Part shown: piece by piece, positions 48,862 to 57,918 of the stretch | Position numbering within the stretch: position 1 is the first letter of the stretch | How the letters are laid out: each line of letters starts with the position of its first letter | Assembly: GCA_946803585.1 (NCBI GenBank) | Contig: CAMPEQ010000008.1 | Coordinates: 304,416-368,415 of the forward strand | From: an uncultured Actinomycetes bacterium | Lineage (GTDB): Bacteria > Actinomycetota > Actinomycetes > S36-B12 > UBA10799 | DNA length: 64,000 bases | Reading direction: 5' to 3' | Made by a program: the position numbers and the translations under genes | Notes under the pieces: model-generated | Database searches by the model: none | Told to the model about the DNA's origin: nothing | The model's input: the letters and a program-made list of their open reading frames with translations, nothing else

Positions 48862-49674
48862 CTAGTCGATCATGAACGGTGCAAGAGTGGGTAGCGAAAC
48901 GGCGAGGTCGCTGACCCACGGAGGTCGATGGTTGAAGGTCACCGTCGAACCGTCGATATGGGAGGCCACAAGTCCATAGTGCTGGGCGACCGCTAGCGGC
49001 GCAGCCACATCCCACTCGTAGAACCCGGTGTCGTGGACATAGGCATCAGCCCGATCAGCCAGCACCTCGGCAACCTTGGCGCCAACCGAACCAGAGTGCA
49101 AGACCTCTACCCCATGGTCGGTCTTCCCTGCGGCCTGTAAGACCCCTGCCAGCCCTTCGCGACCGGGATCTTTAGCGATTTCTGGCGGGCGCGACCGGGA
49201 CACGATCAACTGCACTGGCCTGGAATCATCGATCGCTCGCGGTGAACTCACCTCATCGATGGTCGAGAGCGTTCGCTGTTGAGCTGGTAAATCCAATACA
49301 CCAACGGTCAGCGACCCGTCTGGGCCAACGCTGCGATCCCACAACGCAATGTGGACCGCGAAGTCTGATCGACCGAGGCCGTATTCCTTGGTGCCATCGA
49401 GGGGGTCGACGATCCACACCCGCGCCGCGGTGTCCCGCTGGATCTCATCGACACCCTCCTCGCTCAGAATCGCGTCGTCTGGCCGGGCTTCGCTTAGAAG
49501 CTTCATTATCAGCTGATGGGAGGCGGCATCCGCCTTGTCCTTGAGTTCGGTGCGACGGTCCTTATCGTCGGGGTCGACTGCCCCAAAGTCTGCTCGCAAC
49601 TCAAGGAGTAGCGCTCCGGCCCTCTTTGCAACGGCGATCGCGAGTTCGGCATCTGTTACTGATTGTGATTCCAC
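48862..49674 (-). CDS. Inositol monophosphatase family protein, 3'(2'),5'-bisphosphate nucleotidase (CysQ)-like
   Basis: A Mg-dependent, Li-sensitive phosphatase fold of 270 residues. The metal sites are ILSEEGVDEI near 90-100 and VWIVDPLDGTKEYGLGRSDF near 110-130, with the C-terminal metal Asp in FYEWDVAAPLAVAQHYG. The WIVDPLDGTKEY form with Lys-Glu-Tyr is characteristic of CysQ, which dephosphorylates 3'-phosphoadenosine 5'-phosphate. Inositol phosphatase activity is also possible. It starts with GTG 49674, 9 bases after pth, and precedes mfd. Confidence 0.85.
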   Translation of the reverse strand: MESQSVTDAELAIAVAKRAGALLLELRADFGAVDPDDKDRRTELKDKADAASHQLIMKLLSEARPDDAILSEEGVDEIQRDTAARVWIVDPLDGTKEYGLGRSDFAVHIALWDRSVGPDGSLTVGVLDLPAQQRTLSTIDEVSSPRAIDDSRPVQLIVSRSRPPEIAKDPGREGLAGVLQAAGKTDHGVEVLHSGSVGAKVAEVLADRADAYVHDTGFYEWDVAAPLAVAQHYGLVASHIDGSTVTFNHRPPWVSDLAVSLPTLAPFMID

Positions 49675-49683
49675 GCCGTCACG

Positions 49684-50268
49684 CTACTTGCTGTGGTAGC
49701 GATTCTGCGCGACCGCTATACCTTCGTTGATGATTACCTCAACTGCATCGGCGGCAGAGTCCACCACGAGGGGCAGCTCTTTGCGTTCGCTAGAGCCAAA
49801 CGACCGCAGGACATAGTCGGCAGGATCTTGGCGCCCCGGTGGGCGCCCAATGCCAACCCTGACGCGGTAGAAGTCGCCAGAGCCTAGCGACTTCTTTGTC
49901 GACTTGATTCCGTTATGGCCACCATCGCCGCCGCCGACCTTTATCTTGATCGCACCGAATTCGATATCTAGCTCGTCGTGAACAACGATGATCTGCGAGA
50001 TTGGGATGTTGCTGTAGTCGGCCGCGGCGCGGATCGCTGCCCCCGACTCATTCATGTAGCTGCGTGAGCGGATCAAGACTGCCCTGGTGCCATCGAGGCG
50101 TCCTTCCACAGAATCAGCGTGCGCGCGCCTGTGCTTAGTGAACCGCTCGCCCATCCGTTCGGCCAACAGGTCGGTCACCAGGTAGCCAATGTTGTGGCGG
50201 GTTTGGGCGTAGTCCTTACCTGGATTACCCAGGCCCGCGATCAGCCACGGCAATTGCCTATCCATCAT
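49684..50268 (-). CDS. pth: Peptidyl-tRNA hydrolase
   Basis: Releases tRNA from prematurely dropped peptidyl-tRNA. The 194-residue product has GLGNPGKDYAQTRHNIGYLV with the catalytic His, Asn in SRSYMNESGAAI, VVHDELDIEFGAIKIKVGGG with the catalytic Asp, and GGHNGIKS. Location downstream of rplY is standard in actinobacteria. Confidence 0.96.
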   Translation of the reverse strand: MMDRQLPWLIAGLGNPGKDYAQTRHNIGYLVTDLLAERMGERFTKHRRAHADSVEGRLDGTRAVLIRSRSYMNESGAAIRAAADYSNIPISQIIVVHDELDIEFGAIKIKVGGGDGGHNGIKSTKKSLGSGDFYRVRVGIGRPPGRQDPADYVLRSFGSSERKELPLVVDSAADAVEVIINEGIAVAQNRYHSK

Positions 50269-50307
50269 CTACGGCGCCTTACTCTGCGGGCCACGACCCA
50301 GCACGTC

Positions 50308-50335
50308 ATGAGTTACGCAGCTACGCGCAACTCAT
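50308..50335. terminator. Weak hairpin between rplY and pth
   Basis: ATGAGTT and AACTCAT form a 7-bp stem around a 14-base loop in the 91-base rplY-pth gap. It may attenuate readthrough from rplY but lacks a U-tract. Confidence 0.35.
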
Positions 50336-50359
50336 CAACTGAGCTAGGTGAACGAGCGA

Positions 50360-50959
50360 CTATTCGCTGTCGGAGCCGGAGTCGCCCTCGGAACCGTCGC
50401 CAGCGCCTTCGCCCACACCAGCCTCGGCAGCGGCCGCAGCAGCGGCGTCTTCGGCAGCGGGGGGGGGAGACGCGGGAGGAGCAGCAGCAGCCTGCTCCTC
50501 TTGCACAGCTTCAATCGCCTGCGTAATAGCGGCATCCGCCTCGACACCTTCGTCGAGGAGCTCGCGGACAGCCATAACGACGGTGACGGTATCGAGTTCT
50601 GCCTCGGCAGCGGCCTTCTGAGCCTTGGCCACGGCGGCACCGACGACCAGTCGTTCGCGAACCTCTTTGTCGGTCAACACCATGAGGTCAACGTGCTCGA
50701 GGAAACCCTTGACAGGGTCCTTTTGAACCTGGCGGGGAGCAGTATTGACAGGCTTACCGTCGACCTGCACCTCGAGGACAACGCCTGCGCGCTTGAGCGC
50801 CATCATAAGGTCATGTCCTGGAACCGAAACGTGTGCTTCTGGCTCGGCGCCACCGTATACAACGGCGGGAACCCAGCCATCGCGACGAATTTTACGGGCA
50901 GCGCCTTTACCGAAGTCGGTGCGCGGGACAGCTTCAATAGTTACTTTTGACATGTTCAT
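50360..50959 (-). CDS. rplY: 50S ribosomal protein L25/general stress protein Ctc
   Basis: 5S rRNA-binding protein of the long Ctc/TL5 form, 199 residues. The N-terminal L25 domain begins VTIEAVPRTDFGKGAARKIRRDGWVPAVVYGG, and the C-terminal TL5 domain includes QKDPVKGFLEHVDLMVLTDK. The last ~45 residues are Ala/Glu/Gly-rich and acidic (AAAEAGVGEGAGDGSEGDSG). Such tails occur in other actinobacterial L25 proteins. It lies between prs and pth, the standard order. Confidence 0.95.
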   Translation of the reverse strand: MNMSKVTIEAVPRTDFGKGAARKIRRDGWVPAVVYGGAEPEAHVSVPGHDLMMALKRAGVVLEVQVDGKPVNTAPRQVQKDPVKGFLEHVDLMVLTDKEVRERLVVGAAVAKAQKAAAEAELDTVTVVMAVRELLDEGVEADAAITQAIEAVQEEQAAAAPPASPPPAAEDAAAAAAAEAGVGEGAGDGSEGDSGSDSE

Positions 50960-51033
50960 CCTTCGTCGATAACGGCTCCAGCGAACGGAGGTGTTCGCCG
51001 TGCCCTCGCCTAGTGGTGGGTTAAGAGTACGGG

Positions 51034-52014
51034 TTAGCCGTGCGCTGAGCCAAACAGGCTGGTCACAGAGCCATCTGTGAACACCTCGTTGATGGCCCGA
51101 GCAATCAGCGGCGCGATCGAAAGTATGACGAGTTTGTCGCTACGGCGCTCGCTCGGGATGGGCAACGTGTCAGTAACGACCACTTCAGATATCCGCGAGT
51201 TCTTGATTCGTTCTGTCGCAGGATCGGATAGCACGCCATGGGTCGCGAGCACGATGACCTCGGCTGCTCCCTGGTCGAACAATGTGTCAGCGGCCTTGGT
51301 GATGGTTCCACCCGTATCGATCATGTCATCGACCAGGACACACACTCGATCCTGCACGTCACCGACCACCTCGAACACCTTGACCTCGTTAGCAATATCG
51401 GGGTCCCGGCGTTTGTGAATGATCGCTAGTGGTGCGTTCAGCACGTCTGTCCAGCGTTCCGCAACCCGCACTCTTCCGGCGTCTGGGGAGACCACAGTGA
51501 TCCGCTCGCGGTCGACTCGACTCGCGATGTACTCCGACAGGATCGGCAAGGCAAAAAGGTGGTCCACCGGACCATCAAAGAAGCCCTGGATCTGCGAGGT
51601 ATGTAAGTCAACGGCCATCAACCGATCGGCGCCCGCAGTCTTGAATAGATCGGCCATCAAGCGGGCGGTAATCGGCTCACGGCCTCGGTGCTTCTTGTCC
51701 TGGCGGGCATATCCGTAGAACGGTGTCACGACAGTGATGCGTTCCGCGGAAGCTCGCTTCAGGGCATCGACCATGATGAGTTGTTCCATGATGGCGGTGT
51801 TGATGTTCTCGCAGTGGCTCTGGATCACGAACGCGTCACATCCGCGCACGCTCTCGTGGAACCGGACGAAGATCTCGCCGTTGGCAAAGTCGTAGGCACT
51901 CATTGGGGTGAGCTCGGTACCGATCTCATCGGCCACGGCCTGAGCGAGTTCTGGGTTCCCCCGACCTCCAAAGAGCATCAGTCGGCTTTGGGGCGTGCGA
52001 ATTACACCGTTCAC
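51034..52014 (-). CDS. prs: Ribose-phosphate pyrophosphokinase
   Basis: Makes PRPP from ribose-5-phosphate and ATP for nucleotide, His and Trp synthesis. The 326 residues include the ATP-binding YGYARQDKKHRGREPI near 105, the signature VDLHTSQIQGFFDGPVDHLF near 138, and the PRPP loop CVLVDDMIDTGGTITKAAD near 230. Gene order glmU-prs-rplY is conserved in actinobacteria; only 4 bases separate it from glmU. Confidence 0.97.
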   Translation of the reverse strand: MNGVIRTPQSRLMLFGGRGNPELAQAVADEIGTELTPMSAYDFANGEIFVRFHESVRGCDAFVIQSHCENINTAIMEQLIMVDALKRASAERITVVTPFYGYARQDKKHRGREPITARLMADLFKTAGADRLMAVDLHTSQIQGFFDGPVDHLFALPILSEYIASRVDRERITVVSPDAGRVRVAERWTDVLNAPLAIIHKRRDPDIANEVKVFEVVGDVQDRVCVLVDDMIDTGGTITKAADTLFDQGAAEVIVLATHGVLSDPATERIKNSRISEVVVTDTLPIPSERRSDKLVILSIAPLIARAINEVFTDGSVTSLFGSAHG

Positions 52015-52018
52015 TGGG

Positions 52019-53557
52019 CTAGTCTCTCCCGCCGTTACTGCTATCGGATATCTGGGGTTCTTGCCTTGGGGAAGCTTCTTCTGCTTGCTCAGCTGCTGCT
52101 GCAGACGCGGATCCGGGACGATTATGCGCTACCCACCCGTCGACGTTTGCCTGCCGGCCACGTCCGATTCCGATCGCACCCGCTGGTACGTCCTGGGTAA
52201 TCACCGAGCCGGCCGCCGTGTATGCACCATCGCCGATCGTGACTGGCGCCACCAGGATCGAGTCGCTACCGACCCGTACCCGATCGCCAACAACCGTCGG
52301 GTGCTTCTTCTCGCCGTCATAGTTGGCAAAAATCGTGGCGGCCCCAATATTTGTTCCGACCCCGATCTGCGCATCGCCAACGTAGGACAAATGCGGCACC
52401 TTACTCCCGGCGCCAATCGTGGACTTCTTGACCTCGACGTACGCGCCGACCTTCGCGTTCGCACCCAACACTGACCCTGGCCGCAGGAATGTAAAAGGTC
52501 CGACGCATGCCCCCGGCCCGATATCTGCGTGGTCACAATGGCTACGAACAACGGAGGCATCCGAGCCCACTCGACATCCCAACAAAGTCGTATCGGGTCC
52601 GACAATCGCACCGCTTCCGACTCGCACAGTGGAATCCAGCGAGGTATTCCGTTCAATCACTGCATCCGGGTCGATTTGGGCACCGGGGGTGATCCAAGCC
52701 GTTGCCGGATCGACGATCGTGACTCCAGAGCGCATGTGCTCTGCATTCGTCCGGTCTCGCAAGAGGGCTGCGCTATTCGCTAACTGCAGGCGATCGTTGA
52801 CACCGTGGACCTCGTCGGCATCGTCAATAACGTAGGCGGTCACCAGCTGACCGTCGCTGCGCAGAATGCCGAGCACGTCGGTGAGGTACTCCTCACCCTG
52901 GGAGTTATCGGTCGTGAGTTGGGTAATCGCCTTGGTGAGGGCAACCGCGTCAAAGGCGAACATGCCACTGTTGATCTCGGCGATCTGCTGTTGTGCCGGG
53001 GACGCATCCTTTTGCTCAACGATTCCGGTGACCTCGCCCTGAGCGTCTCGGACGATCCGACCGTAGCCGGTCGCGTCCTCGAAAACTGCCGACAGCACGG
53101 TCGCCGCGGCACCACTTGCGACCTGGGCGGTAATGAGGTTCTGCAGCGTTGCCCCGGTGAGGAGCGGGGTGTCACCAGCAACCACTACGACTGGGCCATC
53201 GGAGATGGTGACGCCATGCTCCGCCAGAGATTCCAACGCGCAGCGGACGGCGTGACCTGTGCCGTTCTGCTCGTACTGGATTGCCGTGGCCGCATCGGGG
53301 TGCTCGGCGGCGACATAAGCGGAAACCTGCTCTCGCTGGTGACCGACGACAACAACAACGTTCTCCGGATCCGTCTCGCTGACCGCCCGTAAGACATGGC
53401 CGAGCAACGGAATTCCGAGCACAGGATGCAGCACCTTCGCTAGCCCCGACTTCATCCGGGTTCCAGCGCCTGCCGCCAGCACCACGACGAGTGACGCGCG
53501 GGCCGGCGCGGTTCCGTCTACGGCAACGCTGTCTTGGGAGCTAGCAGTGCGAGTCAC
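52019..53557 (-). CDS. glmU: Bifunctional GlmU: N-acetylglucosamine-1-phosphate uridyltransferase/glucosamine-1-phosphate acetyltransferase
   Basis: Produces UDP-GlcNAc for the cell wall. The frame opens at 53653, but GTG 53557 gives a more usual N-terminus (VTRTASSQDSVAVDGTAPAR) and 512 residues. The uridyltransferase domain has LAAGAGTRMKSGLAKVLHPV and the UDP-binding region EQNGTGHAVRCAL. The left-handed beta-helix acyltransferase half shows hexapeptide repeats and the acetyl-CoA region HLSYVGDAQIGVGTNIGAAT. The C-terminus ends in a Gln/Ser-rich disordered tail. The precise start is not certain. Confidence 0.94.
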   Translation of the reverse strand: MTRTASSQDSVAVDGTAPARASLVVVLAAGAGTRMKSGLAKVLHPVLGIPLLGHVLRAVSETDPENVVVVVGHQREQVSAYVAAEHPDAATAIQYEQNGTGHAVRCALESLAEHGVTISDGPVVVVAGDTPLLTGATLQNLITAQVASGAAATVLSAVFEDATGYGRIVRDAQGEVTGIVEQKDASPAQQQIAEINSGMFAFDAVALTKAITQLTTDNSQGEEYLTDVLGILRSDGQLVTAYVIDDADEVHGVNDRLQLANSAALLRDRTNAEHMRSGVTIVDPATAWITPGAQIDPDAVIERNTSLDSTVRVGSGAIVGPDTTLLGCRVGSDASVVRSHCDHADIGPGACVGPFTFLRPGSVLGANAKVGAYVEVKKSTIGAGSKVPHLSYVGDAQIGVGTNIGAATIFANYDGEKKHPTVVGDRVRVGSDSILVAPVTIGDGAYTAAGSVITQDVPAGAIGIGRGRQANVDGWVAHNRPGSASAAAAEQAEEASPRQEPQISDSSNGGRD

Positions 53558-53676
53558 GTGGCCGAGAATAACTGCCAGGGCTACCTGCTGAGGTCGTTTC
53601 ACCTCGACTAGGTGGGTGAAAGTTCCCCACCTCACATCGATAGCCGGTCCCAACCCGGCACAGACACAATTCGAGT

Positions 53677-53751
53677 TGGCTCCCCGTCGAGGACTCGAAC
53701 CTCGAATTACGGCTCCAAAGGCCGCTGTGTTGCCAATTACACCAACGGGGA
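53677..53751 (-). tRNA. trnQ: tRNA-Gln (anticodon TTG)
   Basis: The minus strand gives acceptor TCCCCGT/ACGGGGA, D-arm GTGT..ACAC, anticodon stem GCGGC/GCCGT with loop CTTTGGA (anticodon TTG, read UUG, Gln), T-arm GAGGTTCGAGTCCTC and an encoded CCA. The fold is complete. It lies between glmU and a TetR gene, the usual actinobacterial place. Confidence 0.95.
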
Positions 53752-53769
53752 CTGCTCGCCAGTGAAACG

Positions 53770-53797
53770 GCTGGGTTGCCTATTGCACCGACGGGGA
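53770..53797 (-). pseudogene. Truncated tRNA-Gln-like 5' half
   Basis: The 28 bases read on the minus strand from 53797 match the 5' half of the neighbouring tRNA-Gln at 24 of 28 positions: acceptor strand TCCCCGT, then D-arm region. Similarity stops at the anticodon stem. No 3' half exists, so this is a decayed tandem copy and not a functional tRNA. Confidence 0.7.
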
Positions 53798-53847
53798 ATG
53801 CCGCCCCATCCTAGGACAAAGCAACTGACAGGGCACACTAGGTCGTC

Positions 53848-54504
53848 ATGACCATTCCAACGGACGCCAGTGACGGTTCCGATTCGGTAGTTCGCAAGCC
53901 ACGAGTGCGGATGTCGGGCTCGCAACGGCGCGAGCAACTTGTCGATGTGGGACGCAAGCTCTTTGCCGCGAAAGGCTTCGAAGCCGTCAGCGTCGAGGAG
54001 ATCGCTGCCAAGGCGGAAGTCTCCAAACCGGTGATCTACGAGCACTTCGGCGGAAAAGAGGGTCTCTACGCCGTCATCGTTGACCGTGAAGTGACGGCTC
54101 TGATCGCCACCATCATGGACGCCCTAGCCCCGAGCGACCATCCGCGGAAGCTACTCGAGAACGCCGCCCTCGGAATGCTGACGTACATCGAGAGCTCGAC
54201 TGACGGGTTCCGGATTCTGGTTCGGGACTCGGCACCTGGCACAGTCCCCGGTAGCTTCGCGAGCACAATCCAAGACATCGCTGACAAAGTCGAGGGCCGC
54301 TTGGCCTCTGAATTCGGTTCGCGCGGGTACTCCAAGAAGCTCGCACCTATGTACGCCCAGATGCTCGTCGGGATGGTCAGCCTCACCGGGCAATGGTGGG
54401 TCGACGTGCGCAAGCCCAAGAAGGAAGAAGTCGCCGCTCATTTGGTCAACTTGGCGTGGAACGGGCTCGGACACCTCGATCCAAAGCCCGATAGCAAGAA
54501 GTAG
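53848..54504 (+). CDS. TetR/AcrR family transcriptional regulator
   Basis: The N-terminal helix-turn-helix (GRKLFAAKGFEAVSVEEIAA-KAEVSKPVIYEHFGGKEGLY) begins near residue 35 of 218, after a Ser/Asp-rich leader. The C-terminal ligand domain is all-helical, with the dimerisation region MYAQMLVGMVSLTGQWWVDV. TetR genes next to glmU are frequent in actinobacteria, but the ligand is unknown. It starts about 50 bases beyond the tRNA-like fragment and precedes ung by 9 bases, so the two may be co-transcribed. Confidence 0.92.
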   Translation: MTIPTDASDGSDSVVRKPRVRMSGSQRREQLVDVGRKLFAAKGFEAVSVEEIAAKAEVSKPVIYEHFGGKEGLYAVIVDREVTALIATIMDALAPSDHPRKLLENAALGMLTYIESSTDGFRILVRDSAPGTVPGSFASTIQDIADKVEGRLASEFGSRGYSKKLAPMYAQMLVGMVSLTGQWWVDVRKPKKEEVAAHLVNLAWNGLGHLDPKPDSKK

Positions 54505-54513
54505 CTGCGGGGC

Positions 54514-55191
54514 ATGCCAAGCCGTCCCTTACCCGAGTCTGTCGATCCGGGCTGGGCACAAGCGCTAAAGCCGGTGGCCCGCCAGATCGCGGGGCTAGGC
54601 GACTTCCTACGCCACGAGCTTGCGGCCGATCGTGACTACTTGCCGCCTGGCACTGATGTTCTCGCGGCATTTCAACGCCCAATCGCTAGCGTCCGGGTCC
54701 TCATCGTTGGCCAGGACCCATACCCGACGCCGGGGCATGCGATGGGGCTGGCGTTCTCTGTCCGACCCGATGTCTCACCGATTCCGAGAAGCCTGGCAAA
54801 TATCTTCCGCGAGCTGGCGACCGATCTCCTGGTTCCGATGCCGAGCTCAGGAGACTTACGCCCGTGGGCCGATCAGGGGGTTCTCTTACTCAACCGAGTA
54901 CTCACGGTCGAGCCCGGCAACCCCGGATCCCACCGACGAGTTGGCTGGGAAGCCGTCACCGAGCAAGCTATTCGAGCGCTTACAGCTCGCGACCAGCCAC
55001 TAGTCGCCGTTCTTTGGGGCAACGACGCCGCAAAGTGCCAACCATTCTTGGCTGGTACTCCGATCATCTCCTCGGCCCACCCGAGTCCGTTATCGGCACG
55101 CCGGGGATTCTTCGGTTCCCGGCCGTTCAGCCGAGTCAACGCCGCTCTAGCCGCCCAAGGATCGGCTCCGATTGACTGGGAGCTCCCTTAA
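54514..55191 (+). CDS. ung: Uracil-DNA glycosylase
   Basis: Excises uracil from DNA. The water-activating motif reads [19 protein letters not shown], the actinobacterial variant of GQDPYH. The minor-groove/intercalation loop is [20 protein letters not shown]. The middle carries [19 protein letters not shown]. The 225-residue length is normal. It converges with ispE, only 12 bases apart, and no terminator is visible between them. Confidence 0.96.
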   Translation: MPSRPLPESVDPGWAQALKPVARQIAGLGDFLRHELAADRDYLPPGTDVLAAFQRPIASVRVLIVGQDPYPTPGHAMGLAFSVRPDVSPIPRSLANIFRELATDLLVPMPSSGDLRPWADQGVLLLNRVLTVEPGNPGSHRRVGWEAVTEQAIRALTARDQPLVAVLWGNDAAKCQPFLAGTPIISSAHPSPLSARRGFFGSRPFSRVNAALAAQGSAPIDWELP

Positions 55192-55203
55192 GTCCGTTGT
55201 CGA

Positions 55204-56160
55204 TCAGGTGGATTCCAACAGTGATCCACCATTAGTACCCGAATCGACGATCCGCGCCCCATGGACTGGACCTGTCGCAATCCGCACACTGTCGCAGGTT
55301 CCCGATGCGGACAGCGCCGCGGCGATATCCAGAGCATCATCCTCATCGCGAGCCAGGAAGGCGCAAGTTGGTCCGCTACCCGACACGATGCCGCCAAGCG
55401 CCCCAAAGGACATCCCCGTCTCAAGAACAAGCTCGAGGGTGGGTCGAAGCGAGATCGCGGCGACCTGCAAGTCATTGCATAACTGCGGGCCGACGAGTTC
55501 GGGGTCGCCTCGTCGAAGCCCGGCCATCAGCGCTTCACGAATCTGCGGATCGCCGATCCCACGGCCCTCCCGCAGTCGGTCACATTCGCCGTAGACCTCC
55601 GGGGTCGACAGGCCTTCGTTTGAGGTGGCAAAGACCCAGTGATATTGGCCACTGATTAATGCAGACGTGAGATTCTCGCCGCGTCCGGTGCCGATCGCGG
55701 TTCCGCCATGTAGTGCAAAAGTCACGTCGGCTCCGAGTCGGGCAGCTAACTTCTCCAACTCCTCCCGACCCATTCCGATCCGCCACAACGCATCGCAAGC
55801 GACCAGCGTTGCGGCCGCATCTGCGGATCCACCCGCCATCCCGCCCGCGATGGGAATGTCCTTACGGACGTGCAGGTTCACGTCGAGGGCAACGTCGGCA
55901 TACTCACCAAGCGCTTTCGCAGCTTGGAAGACAAGGTTCTCCTCGCCAACGCCTACCGCCTCAACACCGTCGCCTTCCATCGTGACGTTGATTCCTGCCC
56001 CAGGAATCCCGTCACTAGCGACGACCTCGTCGAAGATATTGACAGCGTGAAAGACGCTCACCACCTCGTGATACCCATCGAGGCGCCTCGGGCCCACTGC
56101 AAGCTGCAGGTTGACCTTGGCTGGCGACCGCACGGTCACCGTACGAGCGAACGGAGGCAC
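55204..56160 (-). CDS. ispE: 4-diphosphocytidyl-2-C-methyl-D-erythritol kinase
   Basis: GHMP kinase of the non-mevalonate isoprenoid pathway. The first motif is SPAKVNLQLAVGPRRLDGYH near 13-32, the ATP loop is PIAGGMAGGSADAAATLVA near 105, and the C-terminal LGGIVSGSGPTCAFLA motif is present near 275. Product length 318, normal for actinobacteria. It sits 9 bases downstream of ksgA in the conserved ksgA-ispE pair. Confidence 0.95.
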   Translation of the reverse strand: MPPFARTVTVRSPAKVNLQLAVGPRRLDGYHEVVSVFHAVNIFDEVVASDGIPGAGINVTMEGDGVEAVGVGEENLVFQAAKALGEYADVALDVNLHVRKDIPIAGGMAGGSADAAATLVACDALWRIGMGREELEKLAARLGADVTFALHGGTAIGTGRGENLTSALISGQYHWVFATSNEGLSTPEVYGECDRLREGRGIGDPQIREALMAGLRRGDPELVGPQLCNDLQVAAISLRPTLELVLETGMSFGALGGIVSGSGPTCAFLARDEDDALDIAAALSASGTCDSVRIATGPVHGARIVDSGTNGGSLLEST

Positions 56161-56169
56161 AGATTCATG

Positions 56170-57048
56170 TTAGGCGGGCGGCAGGTCTAGTCGCGCGTCG
56201 GCGATCCGTACAAAGCTCGCAAGAGTGAGGTCTTCGCCACGCACCGACCGATCCACGCCTGCTAGGTCGAGAATCTCGTCTGCGCGGGCGACTCCCCCGG
56301 CCCAGCTCGCTAGGGCTGAGCGCAGCTTTTTGCGCCGTTGAGAAAAGCCCGCGTCGATAGCCGCGAAGACGGCCGTGCGCCCGGCGCGGGAGTCAGGCGG
56401 AGCATGGCAGGTAATCCGCACCAGTCCAGAATCGATACGAGGCGCTGGCCAGAACACATTCGGTCCGATCGTGCCCGCGAGCTCAGTGTGGCCGAACCAA
56501 GCCATCTTCACGCTGGGCACACCGTAGATCCGCGAGCCAGGTTCGGCAGCTAGCCGTTGGGCAACTTCGAGCTGAACCATGACGAGCCCCCGCTCAAGCG
56601 AAGGGAACTCGCTGAACATACGCAAGACGATGGGCACCGCCACGTTGTACGGCAAGTTGGCGACCATGGTCGTGAGACCCTGAGTAGTCGAGCCAGTTGA
56701 GACCAGGTCGACGTGCAGAGCATCGCCGTGCACCACCGAGAGGCCACCTGCCCGATCCGGCATCCGCTGCGCCGCTGTCTGCGGAAGCAGGCTCGCGAGC
56801 CGGTCGTCGATCTCGATTGCCAACACGCTCGCACCCGTCTCCAGCAGGCCGAGGGTAAGCGAGCCAATTCCCGGGCCAATCTCAAGGACGCTGTCGTGTT
56901 CGCTGACCTGCGCTAGGCGAACGATTCGCCGAACGGTATTGGGGTCGATAACGAAGTTTTGGCCGTGGCGTTTAGTCGGAGTGAGCTCGAGTCCGGCGGC
57001 GATCTCGCGCACCTCTACCGGCCCAAGGAGTCCTTCATCTATTGCCAC
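56170..57048 (-). CDS. ksgA: 16S rRNA (adenine-N6)-dimethyltransferase
   Basis: Dimethylates the two adjacent adenosines in the 3' end of 16S rRNA. S-adenosylmethionine motif I is LEIGPGIGSLTLGLLETGAS near 55, with acidic motif II VLAIEID, and the catalytic motif NLPYNVAVPIVL is near 133. The N-terminal sequence RHGQNFVIDPNTVRRIVRLA is typical. The 292-residue gene follows tatD by 21 bases. The resuscitation factor gene often found between these two in actinobacteria is absent. Confidence 0.95.
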   Translation of the reverse strand: MAIDEGLLGPVEVREIAAGLELTPTKRHGQNFVIDPNTVRRIVRLAQVSEHDSVLEIGPGIGSLTLGLLETGASVLAIEIDDRLASLLPQTAAQRMPDRAGGLSVVHGDALHVDLVSTGSTTQGLTTMVANLPYNVAVPIVLRMFSEFPSLERGLVMVQLEVAQRLAAEPGSRIYGVPSVKMAWFGHTELAGTIGPNVFWPAPRIDSGLVRITCHAPPDSRAGRTAVFAAIDAGFSQRRKKLRSALASWAGGVARADEILDLAGVDRSVRGEDLTLASFVRIADARLDLPPA

Positions 57049-57069
57049 GATCGGAGTTCGTCTCGTCGG

Positions 57070-57918
57070 CTACAGCGGGCCGAAGGCCCGTTCGGAGTTC
57101 AGGTAGAGCTCGCGAGTCAGTTCCTGATCGGAAATATCGCGAACATCAGCGATCTGCCTCACGGTCAGTGGCACAAGGTAGGACGCATTGGGCTTTCCCC
57201 GGTAGGGCGTCGGTGTCAGGAATGGTGCATCGGTCTCAACGAGCAGTTGTTCGAGTGGCACTACTGCTGCGGCTTCCCGCAGGTCCTGGGCATTCTTGAA
57301 GGTGACGACCCCGGAGAACGAGCAGAACCAACCCCGCTCGCTGGCAGCTGCCGCGAACTTCGCGTCGCCGCTGAAGCAGTGCAGCACGACCACATCCGGG
57401 TGACCCTCATCGTCGAGCACCCGCAAGACATCGTCATGAGACTCACGGTCATGGACGACCAGCGCCTTGTTCACACGCTTCGCTAGCTGAATATGGTGGC
57501 GAAATGACTCCTCCTGAATCGCCCGGCCTGCCGATGGCGTTCGGTAGAAGTCCATCCCGGTCTCGCCGATTGCCCGCACCTGGGGTTGTTCAGCGAGTTC
57601 ACTGATCTCGCGCCAGGCGGCCTCTAGCAGGATCAAGCCGCCCTCTTGGTGAATCCGTGGGGCCTCGTTCGGGTGTAAGGCCACCGCTGCCCAAATGTCG
57701 GCGTACTCCGCGGCCGTAGCGGCAGCCCAGCGCGACCCTGGGACATCGCAGCCGACCTGAACAATCTTGGTGATTCCAACCTCATTTGCCAACGCGAGGG
57801 CGTCGGAAACCGTTGGACCATCGTCGGCGGCACACATATCCAGGTGGCAATGGGTATCAACGGTCGGACCTGGGAGTGGCTCTGGAAGCGCAGGTCGGCC
57901 GGGTTGCGGGCTGATCAT
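57070..57918 (-). CDS. tatD: TatD family metal-dependent hydrolase
   Basis: TIM-barrel nuclease-like hydrolase of 282 residues. Metal ligands are visible in DTHCHLD near 21, the Glu in IGETGMDFYR near 117, the His in HDRESHDDVLRVL, the His in VLHCFSGDAK, and the Asp in VETDAPFLTPTPYRGK. In other bacteria TatD acts as a 3'-5' DNase or D-aminoacyl-tRNA deacylase-related enzyme. Its start overlaps the metG stop by 4 bases. Confidence 0.93.
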   Translation of the reverse strand: MISPQPGRPALPEPLPGPTVDTHCHLDMCAADDGPTVSDALALANEVGITKIVQVGCDVPGSRWAAATAAEYADIWAAVALHPNEAPRIHQEGGLILLEAAWREISELAEQPQVRAIGETGMDFYRTPSAGRAIQEESFRHHIQLAKRVNKALVVHDRESHDDVLRVLDDEGHPDVVVLHCFSGDAKFAAAASERGWFCSFSGVVTFKNAQDLREAAAVVPLEQLLVETDAPFLTPTPYRGKPNASYLVPLTVRQIADVRDISDQELTRELYLNSERAFGPL

